Source: CAYNYF01 sp964401385 (lineage in GTDB: Bacteria > Planctomycetota > Phycisphaerae > SM23-33). Taken from it: a stretch of DNA of 22,994 bases. Positions 1-6,264 of the stretch are shown one piece after another; positions within the stretch are counted from its first letter, which is position 1; the number at the start of each line of letters is the position of its first letter. Below the pieces are notes generated by a model. The model ran no database searches, was not told the DNA's origin, and saw nothing but the letters and a program-made list of their open reading frames with translations. The stretch covers positions 1 to 22,994 of the forward strand of contig CAYNYF010000071.1 in NCBI GenBank assembly GCA_964401385.1, in the 5' to 3' direction. Position numbers and translations under genes: made by a program.

Positions 1-2
1 AC

Positions 3-131
3 AGCTTCTTCAGCTACGGGGGCTCCTCCGGCGATTGGCTGTTCAACTTCGTCGGTGAGGACGGCTGCACCGAGGACACGCGCGGCCACCACGAGCACAA
101 CTTCCCCCCCAAGCACGGGGAAAGGGAGTAG
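3..131 (+). CDS. 3' end of an unrecognised protein (partial)
   Basis: An open frame enters from the left edge and ends at TAG (129-131), leaving 42 codons. The visible C-terminus is rich in Gly, Ser, His and acidic residues (SFFSYGGSSGDW near its start, RGHHEHNF near its end). I do not recognise the family. The aromatic and Gly-rich texture would suit the end of a secreted or surface beta-rich protein, but that is only an impression. The next gene starts 25 bases downstream on the same strand, so the two may be co-transcribed. The frame could be spurious, since nothing upstream is visible. Confidence 0.5.
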   Translation, partial: SFFSYGGSSGDWLFNFVGEDGCTEDTRGHHEHNFPPKHGERE

Positions 132-155
132 CAGTCTAGGCAAGGACCGGCGACT

Positions 156-587
156 ATGGGAAAACCAACGGCGTTATTGAGTATTGGCCTGCTGATCTGC
201 GGCACCATGTTGGGCTGCGGCGGCAAGGAGGAAAAGCGAAACACGGTCGAGCACTTCGTCAGCGGCGCGCGCAAGGTAATCGAGCGGCTGCGGGGACGGC
301 TGCCCCGCCGGGATGGCTATTCCATAGTGGATGGCGTCCGGAGGGTGAACAACAACCTGGAGGCGTTGCCTGTGCTGCTGGAAAAAGGCAAGGACAGGAT
401 CCCGCGCTGGGAAGACAGGAAGAAGCACGCCGAGGAGGCCCACAAGTTCTTCCTGGAAAATATCAAGTACAAGCTGCTCGTCGACGACGAGCCGATTAAC
501 ATCCGTCTTCATAAGTATGATGAAGACGAGATAAAGGGTCTGCTCGACGAGCTGCTCACGTACATTGACAAGGTGGAGAACCCTTGA
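156..587 (+). CDS. Small predicted lipoprotein, unknown function
   Basis: A 143-residue protein with a lipoprotein signal: Lys3, a hydrophobic stretch (about residues 6-19) and a lipobox-like MLGC with Cys21 as the likely lipidated residue, followed by a charged linker. The mature part is mostly charged and probably helical, with two conserved-looking segments around residues 35-60 and 85-140 (DEDEIKGLLDELLTYIDKV near the end). No enzyme motif is visible. The start is supported by AAGGA at 142-146, nine bases before the ATG. A candidate terminator lies 58 bases after the stop, so this gene probably closes the transcript entering from the left. The product would sit on the outer face of the inner membrane or in the outer membrane. 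Function is not assignable. Confidence 0.75.
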   Translation: MGKPTALLSIGLLICGTMLGCGGKEEKRNTVEHFVSGARKVIERLRGRLPRRDGYSIVDGVRRVNNNLEALPVLLEKGKDRIPRWEDRKKHAEEAHKFFLENIKYKLLVDDEPINIRLHKYDEDEIKGLLDELLTYIDKVENP

Positions 588-644
588 GCCGCTTTGCCGA
601 CGGCGCTTGAGCCGGGGCAAACGCTCATGGGATTTTGGCATTGC

Positions 645-705
645 CGCCGTCCGACGGAGGCGTGTCGGGAAGTCAGCCCGGCCGTTTCCGCCGGACGGCG
701 TTTTT
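645..705 (+). terminator. Candidate Rho-independent terminator
   Basis: CGCCGTCCG (645-653) is an exact reverse complement of CGGACGGCG (692-700), and the right arm is followed directly by TTTTT (701-705). An alternative compact hairpin GCCGT/ACGGC (681-685 with 695-699) shares the same right side. The 38-base loop of the longer version is large, so the compact form may be the working one. The placement just after the lipoprotein gene and before a new signal-peptide gene fits transcription termination. Confidence 0.45.
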
Positions 706-762
706 CTGGGGCGATCGCACGGGCTCGCCGAGGCCGCGAAACCCCGACTCCCTTCAGGTGTT

Positions 763-826
763 TATAGTCTCCGTCCAGCCGGGCCAAATGTCCCTTGCAG
801 TCCGGCGCGGGCCTTGATCCTATAAC
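763..826 (+). promoter_or_regulatory. Weak promoter-like elements ahead of the esterase-like cluster
   Basis: The 172 bases between the terminator and the next gene contain two -10-like hexamers, TATAGT (763-768) and TATAAC (821-826). The second has TTGCAG (795-800) upstream, but at 20 bases, which is too far for a standard sigma70 promoter. The first has no recognisable -35. A promoter is expected here because a five-gene run begins at 878, but the sequence does not decide which element is used. I see nothing else in 706-877 apart from the GGAGG at 863-867 that serves the next gene. Confidence 0.25.
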
Positions 827-877
827 GCGACGAGCGGAATGCAGGTAGCGTGGACCCATTCTGGAGGTCAATCTCCC

Positions 878-3823
878 ATGAGCTGCAAGACCTGTGCATG
901 CTGTGTGGTAGCGCTGACGGCTTGGTTCGTTCCGATCCTGAAGGCCGAGATGGTCACGCGGCGTTGGGGCACCCCGCCGATGGCTCCGGCCGGGGCAGCG
1001 CCGCCAGCCCGGCGGGCCAAGCCGCCGACCGGCTACGCGGCCAAGACCAAGACCGCCCCGGTAATCGACGGAAGGCTGAACGACGAGGTCTGGGCCGGGG
1101 CGCCGATCCTGAGGCTGGCGCGAACGCCGGACGGGGCAGGCCGGCCCGCCCAGCCCACCGAAGTCAGGCTTCTCCGGGACGAGGAAACCCTTTATGTCGG
1201 GGTTCGCTGCACCGAGCCGCAGACGGACAGGGTTCGCGCCTCCCGCGGCAGCCACGACGGGCCGATCTGGAGCGACGACTCGATTGAGATCTTCCTGGGT
1301 GTGGGCGGGGTGTATTACCACTTCGGCGTCAACGCCGCCGGCAGGACCTACGACGCCCAGGCCAAGGACAAGGAGTGGAACTCGCTCTTCAAAGCTGCGG
1401 CCGTCAAGGGCAGAGGCCAGTGGACAATGGAGGTCGCCATTCCGCTGGCGAAGATGGCCGGGGAGGGCAAGTTGCCGACGGAGTGGATCGCGAACTTCAA
1501 CCGCAACCGCTACGTCACCGGTTCGCTTCAAGAGGCCACCTGGTCGCCGACGTATTCCGGCGACAGCCACGTCCCGGAGCGATTCGGACGGCTGCTGTTC
1601 AAGGCCCCGCCGCCACCAGAGCGGCCCGCCAAGCCCCTCCAGCCCGTAATCAAGAAAAAGTTTCTTCAGGTCCTGCCCTGCGAGGGCGGCGAAGGCGTGG
1701 CCGTCTTCGACCTGTCGGGACTGCCCAAAGGCACAAAGGTCCACCGCGCGGACCTGCTGATCTTCCGAACGTCCCGGATCACCGGGCGCGACGAAGATGC
1801 GCTGATCGACATCGAGGTATATCCCTTGTTCTCAAAATTCGCCGGCGCCGGACAGCCCAAAGTCCGGGGCGAGCCGTTGAAGCTCCGCGGGCCCTGGTAC
1901 GACCGGCTCGACGCCACCGAGGCCGTCCGCCAGTGGGCCGGCGGCGCGGACAACGGCGGATTCTTCGTGAAGAGCTGCCGCCGGTGGAACGCCGAGGCGA
2001 CCTGCCTGGACATCGCCTACGAAGGCCAGCCGGAAAAGGTCCCGCCGCAGGCGTCCGGGCTGAAGGCGTTTCACCGGTCAGGACAGACTTTCCTGACGTG
2101 GAAGGAAATCGAGGACCCGGTCGGCAGCGACCAGGTCAAGTGGGGCCAGTTGAAGCTCATCCTGGGCGACCTGGACCGAGAGCGTCGCCTCCGCTACTGC
2201 GTCTATCGCAGCGAGGAGCCCATCACGGCCGGGACGATCCACCGGGCCGAGCTGATCGCCACCGTCAAGCCGCTTTCGTCCTGGAACGTCAACGGCCGGA
2301 ACATCGGCCGCCCCATCGACCACGTCATCGCGACACAGGACGTGTTGATGACCGGGCACTGGAACCCGTTCGGCTCGGCCTCCGTCGACGGCGACTACGG
2401 ACGCGACTGCCCCGTCGACCGGCTGGTGATCCGGGAAGGGCAAGCGCCGCTTGCCAGGCAGACCGGCCTGTACGTCCACTCGACCGACAAGAAAGGCAAG
2501 GCGTATTACGCCGTCCTCACTTCGATCGAGGGGGTGCAAAACACCACCGACTTCTCCGCGGCCAACTCGCTGACCAATCCGATCGACGAAGCCCCCGGCG
2601 AGGGTCAGCCGGTCCTCCAGGGTAAGCTCCCTCACAGCCCGATCTTCAGCTATGCGGACGAGCGGCTGCATTACGTCCGCTGGGTCGGCCGGCCGTATGG
2701 AAACCTGCCGTATCAGTACTACAACTGGTCGGTGGCGGTGCCGGAAGAACACGCGGAGAATCCTCCGCTGGAGCTGAACCTGCACCGCGACGGCTACTCC
2801 TACTGGCGGACGCACTACCGGATCGAGCGCGACAGCATCGTGCTCTGCCCGTACGACTTTCCGATCAAGAGCTGGTGGTACGGCTATCACGAAAGCCAGG
2901 GCACGCTGAAGAGCTTTCGCCAGGGCAGGATTCACAACTACACCGAGCGCCGGCTGCTGTGGTTCGTCGACTGGGCCGCCAGGAAATGGAAGGCCGACAG
3001 GAAGCGGATCCTCGTGACCGGCTGCCGCGGCGGGGCCTCCGGCAGCGGAGCGCTGCGCCTGGGCATTCGCCATCCTGATCTGTTCAATCTGGTCATCGCC
3101 GGTCATCCGACGGTCGACTACGCGCCCGTATCGGAGCGAACGGACCGGCGGGCCGTCTCGGCCGCCCGGAGCATGCAGGCCATCTGGGGCAAGGCCGAAT
3201 GGAAGCTCCAGACCAGCGACGGCAAGAGCTTCTGGGACCAGCACAATATGATCCGCGTGGTCCAGGAGCTGCCGGCGACGGCCGGTCTTCCGCTGATCAC
3301 CATGACCTCCGATTACAGAGACGCCGACAGCCGCAAATTCTACGAGGTGATGCTGCAAAAACGCTTCGGCCTCCTGGCCGAGTTCTGGTGGGGCGGCGGC
3401 AGGTACATCCCCGTCTCCCGCACGGGCACCTATCCCAACGTCATTCGCCTGGACGTGGCCAAGGACCAGCCCATGCTGGCCTGCGCCTCGGCCGGGGCCA
3501 TGGGCCTCGTCACCAAGCCGCAGATGGGCAGCTTCAACCGCAACTTCCGCTGGCGCGACGTGGTGGACGAGCCCGGGCGATACGAGGTAACCATCTTTCT
3601 CCAGGGCCGAGGCGACAACACCACCGACGTCGCCCTGCGCCGGCTCCGGCGGTTCAAGCCGGCCAAGGGAAAGACCTACGTCTGGAAGAACACCGGCGGC
3701 GAAGGCAAGGCGGCGATCAGCCAGTCCGGCGAGGCGACGGTCGGCGCCGACGGACTGCTGGTGATCAGCGGCGTCAAGTTCTCCGGGCAGTCCAGCCGGC
3801 TGGTCGTCACGCCGAAAGAGTAA
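878..3823 (+). CDS. Secreted CBM9-like / DNRLRE-like / esterase-like multidomain protein (paralog 1)
   Basis: 981 residues. I chose the ATG at 878 over the one at 839 because GGAGG (863-867) lies ten bases upstream and the signal peptide then starts cleanly: hydrophobic residues 9-20, likely cleavage after LKA (23). Order of parts: CBM9-like domain about 57-242 (DGRLNDEVW, WSDDSIEIFLG); DNRLRE/CBM96-like sandwich about 261-383; a split Fn3-like region about 388-570 (SGQTFLTWKE, YCVYRS, YYAVLTSIEG); an alpha/beta-hydrolase-like region about 600-850; and a small beta domain to the end. At the nucleophile elbow (GCRGGASGSG, 715-724) the expected Ser position, 14 residues before Pro733, is Gly719. 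Where a catalytic GGH would be expected there is GGGRY (839-843). It is therefore probably a binding protein or pseudo-esterase, unless Ser721 or Ser723 substitutes. It is first of three tandem paralogs and the only one with a CBM9-like domain. Export is well supported; the ligand is unknown. Confidence 0.8.
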   Translation: MSCKTCACCVVALTAWFVPILKAEMVTRRWGTPPMAPAGAAPPARRAKPPTGYAAKTKTAPVIDGRLNDEVWAGAPILRLARTPDGAGRPAQPTEVRLLRDEETLYVGVRCTEPQTDRVRASRGSHDGPIWSDDSIEIFLGVGGVYYHFGVNAAGRTYDAQAKDKEWNSLFKAAAVKGRGQWTMEVAIPLAKMAGEGKLPTEWIANFNRNRYVTGSLQEATWSPTYSGDSHVPERFGRLLFKAPPPPERPAKPLQPVIKKKFLQVLPCEGGEGVAVFDLSGLPKGTKVHRADLLIFRTSRITGRDEDALIDIEVYPLFSKFAGAGQPKVRGEPLKLRGPWYDRLDATEAVRQWAGGADNGGFFVKSCRRWNAEATCLDIAYEGQPEKVPPQASGLKAFHRSGQTFLTWKEIEDPVGSDQVKWGQLKLILGDLDRERRLRYCVYRSEEPITAGTIHRAELIATVKPLSSWNVNGRNIGRPIDHVIATQDVLMTGHWNPFGSASVDGDYGRDCPVDRLVIREGQAPLARQTGLYVHSTDKKGKAYYAVLTSIEGVQNTTDFSAANSLTNPIDEAPGEGQPVLQGKLPHSPIFSYADERLHYVRWVGRPYGNLPYQYYNWSVAVPEEHAENPPLELNLHRDGYSYWRTHYRIERDSIVLCPYDFPIKSWWYGYHESQGTLKSFRQGRIHNYTERRLLWFVDWAARKWKADRKRILVTGCRGGASGSGALRLGIRHPDLFNLVIAGHPTVDYAPVSERTDRRAVSAARSMQAIWGKAEWKLQTSDGKSFWDQHNMIRVVQELPATAGLPLITMTSDYRDADSRKFYEVMLQKRFGLLAEFWWGGGRYIPVSRTGTYPNVIRLDVAKDQPMLACASAGAMGLVTKPQMGSFNRNFRWRDVVDEPGRYEVTIFLQGRGDNTTDVALRRLRRFKPAKGKTYVWKNTGGEGKAAISQSGEATVGADGLLVISGVKFSGQSSRLVVTPKE

Positions 3824-3842
3824 GACCGAGCAAACTGCTGGA

Positions 3843-3861
3843 AGCCTTTCACGAAAGGGCT
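3843..3861 (+). promoter_or_regulatory. Hairpin covering the ribosome binding site of paralog 2
   Basis: AGCCTTT (3843-3849) can pair across the loop CACG with AAAGG(G)CT (3854-3861), with one bulged G. The right arm contains AAAGGG, the only plausible Shine-Dalgarno for the ATG at 3867. The stop of the upstream paralog is only 20 bases before the stem. Folding would hide the ribosome site unless translating ribosomes or another factor open it, so it could tune the ratio of the two paralogs. No T-run follows, so it is not a terminator. Confidence 0.4.
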
Positions 3862-3866
3862 TGACG

Positions 3867-6230
3867 ATGAAACCCATGCTGGTGTTGGTGTCGTCCCTGC
3901 TGGCGGCCGCGGGAACCTGCCGGGCGGAGCTTCTCAGCGAGCGCTGGGGCCCGAAAGGCATGGCCTGCACACACCCGGGAACGCTGAAGGTCCTGCACGA
4001 AGGAAAGCGCCCCAGACTCGTATTTGACCTGTCGGCCTTGCCGAAGGGGGCGACCGTCCGCCACGCCTGGCTGTACTGTCTAACCCAGGACAACCGCCAG
4101 CCGACCGAGCCGGCGGACGTCCACATCACCGAGAAGCTGGACGCGGCCGGCAATGGCGTGCCCGGCGGCAAGCCGCTGAGGCTGGAGGCGCCGTGGTATC
4201 GGTCGTTCGACGCCACCAAGGCGGTCGCACGCTGGGCCAAGGACCCCGGCCGGAACTTCGGCTTCATCGCGGCGCGCTTTGACGGACTCCTGGCGGCAAA
4301 GAGCTACCTGGAGGTCCGCTACGAGGGCAAGGCCGGCAACATTCCCGAGCAGGTGACCGGCCTGCGGGCCGTCCACCACGACGGGCAGACGTTCCTGGTC
4401 TGGAAGGAGCTGAAGGCCTTCCGGCCGCCGCCGGGCAGCGTGGTCTACGTGGACAAGTTCTCCCGGCGCGGCAACAAGGTGGCCAAAGAGCCCGGCAGCG
4501 GCTGGCGCGGGCTGCCGCGCGTGCCGGCGATCACTCTGAAAACCCTGCGCGAACTCCAGGGAGTGGAGCTGCGGGACAAGCCCAGCGGCTTCCAGGGCAT
4601 CAGGGCGGCCAAGCAGGTCCGCAAGCTGCCGGAGGTGCGGTACCGCATCTATCGCCACACGCGCAGGATCACCCCCGAGAATATCAAGGACGCCGAATGC
4701 GTCGGCCAGGCCAGCCCGCTGTCGGCCTACGACCAGAAGATGGCCGTCATCACCTTCAAGGGAGAATACATCGACCAGCGGGAGGTCGGCGAGTCGATCA
4801 TCCCGACCAGTTGCGTCGAGGACGGCCGGCCCGTCCAGGCCGGCGAGGCCATTTACGCGCACAACCCCGCCAAGGCGGGCAAGAGCTACTACGCCGTCAC
4901 CAGCGTGCTGGACGGGACCGAGAACGCCTCGGAAATCACCGCCGCCAACAGCCTCGCCGAGCCGGTGACCGAACGGCTCGACCCGCCCAGGCCCGTCCTC
5001 CAGCGGCTCCAGGAAATCCGCTACGGCGGGGGCGTGGTGGAGAGGTGGTACCTGTTCTGGGCCGCCCCGCCGTACGCAAACCTGCCCAACAAGCCGCTGC
5101 ACGTGCTCGTGGGCGAGCCGGAGAAGGCCAAGCCGCCTCTGCCGATGGTCGTCGACGGCTTCCACGGGGGGTTCAACATCGTCGGGGCGCTTCGGGTGCC
5201 GGCCGGCGGCGCCCTGACGCTGCTGATCGAGCATGAGATCGGCTGGGGCGGGGACGGCGACCTGCTCTACAACGAGGGGCTCGACACGCTGCGGTCGTAC
5301 AGAAACTGCAAGGCGGACTACTTCTCCGAGAGGTACTTCCTGCGGGTGATCGAATGGGCCCGGGCGACCTGGAAGATCGATGCCGCCCGGATCTTCGGCG
5401 GCCAGCACGACAGCGGCCCGCTCCACATCGCCGTCCGCCACCCGGAGATCTTCGGGAGAGTCTTCCTCGGCAACTACACCGCCAGCTACGACTTCAAGTG
5501 GTCGCCGTCGAGCCGGGGGCTGGGAACGGTCATGGGTCCGAGGGCCCTGGCCCAGACGCCCGCCGGCGACTGCGCCTGGGACGTGGTGGACCTGACCTGG
5601 TATCTCAGACAGGACCCCGGCAGGGACATTCCGCTGATCATGGGCGGGTCGAACACGGGCAAGGACAGCGGGCATACTTCCGAGTTCGGCTGGCAGGACG
5701 ACCCGCGGGGCTGGGCGGCGTTGCAGAAGGCCCGCCAGCCGTTCGTGATCGCCTGGGGCGTCGGGCACGCCGACCCCGGCGGCTCGCAGGGGCTGCATTC
5801 CATCCAGCCGGAGGTCGCCGGGAAGTTCGCCACGATGGCTTGGGATGGGCCCATCCCGGCCTTCTCCCATTGCTCGCTGGACGACAACCCCGGCAGCGGC
5901 GACCCGGCCGACGGGGACTTCTGCGGGCAGATCAACGGCTACCTCATCTGGGAAGACGGCGACCGCGTCGACGCCGAGGACCACTGGGAGATGACCATCC
6001 GCGTGGTCAACACCTGCCCGGAGGAAAGCTGCACGGTGGACATCACTCCGCGCCACTGCCGGCAGTTCAAGCCCCGCCGCGGGCAGAAGTTCACGTGGAC
6101 CAACACGTCGCCGGCCGACAACAAGGTCGTTGGGTCCGGCACCGAGACGGCCGACCGCTGGGGGCTGGTAACCCTGAAGGGCGTCAAGATCGGCAAGGGC
6201 AAGAACAGGATCAGCATCCGGCAAAGATGA
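3867..6230 (+). CDS. Secreted DNRLRE-like / esterase-like protein (paralog 2)
   Basis: 787 residues from ATG 3867; a TTG six bases upstream is in frame but less well placed for AAAGGG (3854-3859). The signal peptide ends at CRA (residues 18-20), so the mature protein begins ELLSERWG. Parts: DNRLRE/CBM96-like sandwich about 21-154 (FDLSALPKG, SFDATKAVARWA); split Fn3-like region about 160-370 (HHDGQTFLVWKE, YRIYRHT, YYAVTSVLDG); alpha/beta-hydrolase-like region about 395-640; C-terminal beta module about 665-787 with NPGSGDP and three clustered Cys (717, 722, 731). At the elbow (FGGQHDSG, 510-517) the nucleophile position, 14 residues before Pro526, is Gly512. A His (GVGHADP, His634) is kept where the catalytic His could lie. 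Very similar to paralog 3 along its whole length. Probably a non-catalytic or altered esterase acting outside the cytoplasm. Confidence 0.8.
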   Translation: MKPMLVLVSSLLAAAGTCRAELLSERWGPKGMACTHPGTLKVLHEGKRPRLVFDLSALPKGATVRHAWLYCLTQDNRQPTEPADVHITEKLDAAGNGVPGGKPLRLEAPWYRSFDATKAVARWAKDPGRNFGFIAARFDGLLAAKSYLEVRYEGKAGNIPEQVTGLRAVHHDGQTFLVWKELKAFRPPPGSVVYVDKFSRRGNKVAKEPGSGWRGLPRVPAITLKTLRELQGVELRDKPSGFQGIRAAKQVRKLPEVRYRIYRHTRRITPENIKDAECVGQASPLSAYDQKMAVITFKGEYIDQREVGESIIPTSCVEDGRPVQAGEAIYAHNPAKAGKSYYAVTSVLDGTENASEITAANSLAEPVTERLDPPRPVLQRLQEIRYGGGVVERWYLFWAAPPYANLPNKPLHVLVGEPEKAKPPLPMVVDGFHGGFNIVGALRVPAGGALTLLIEHEIGWGGDGDLLYNEGLDTLRSYRNCKADYFSERYFLRVIEWARATWKIDAARIFGGQHDSGPLHIAVRHPEIFGRVFLGNYTASYDFKWSPSSRGLGTVMGPRALAQTPAGDCAWDVVDLTWYLRQDPGRDIPLIMGGSNTGKDSGHTSEFGWQDDPRGWAALQKARQPFVIAWGVGHADPGGSQGLHSIQPEVAGKFATMAWDGPIPAFSHCSLDDNPGSGDPADGDFCGQINGYLIWEDGDRVDAEDHWEMTIRVVNTCPEESCTVDITPRHCRQFKPRRGQKFTWTNTSPADNKVVGSGTETADRWGLVTLKGVKIGKGKNRISIRQR

Positions 6231-6264
6231 CCCGGGAACGTCTGTGTAAAGGGAGATCGAACTC

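Noticed and set aside
839..877. Upstream ATG that would lengthen paralog 1 by 13 residues
   Set aside because: No ribosome site precedes it, it spoils the signal peptide, and GGAGG sits correctly for the ATG at 878.
878..910. Cysteine cluster in the signal peptide of paralog 1 as a lipobox
   Set aside because: The cysteines (3, 6, 8, 9) lie before the hydrophobic core; a lipobox Cys must follow it. A type I signal ending at LKA fits better.
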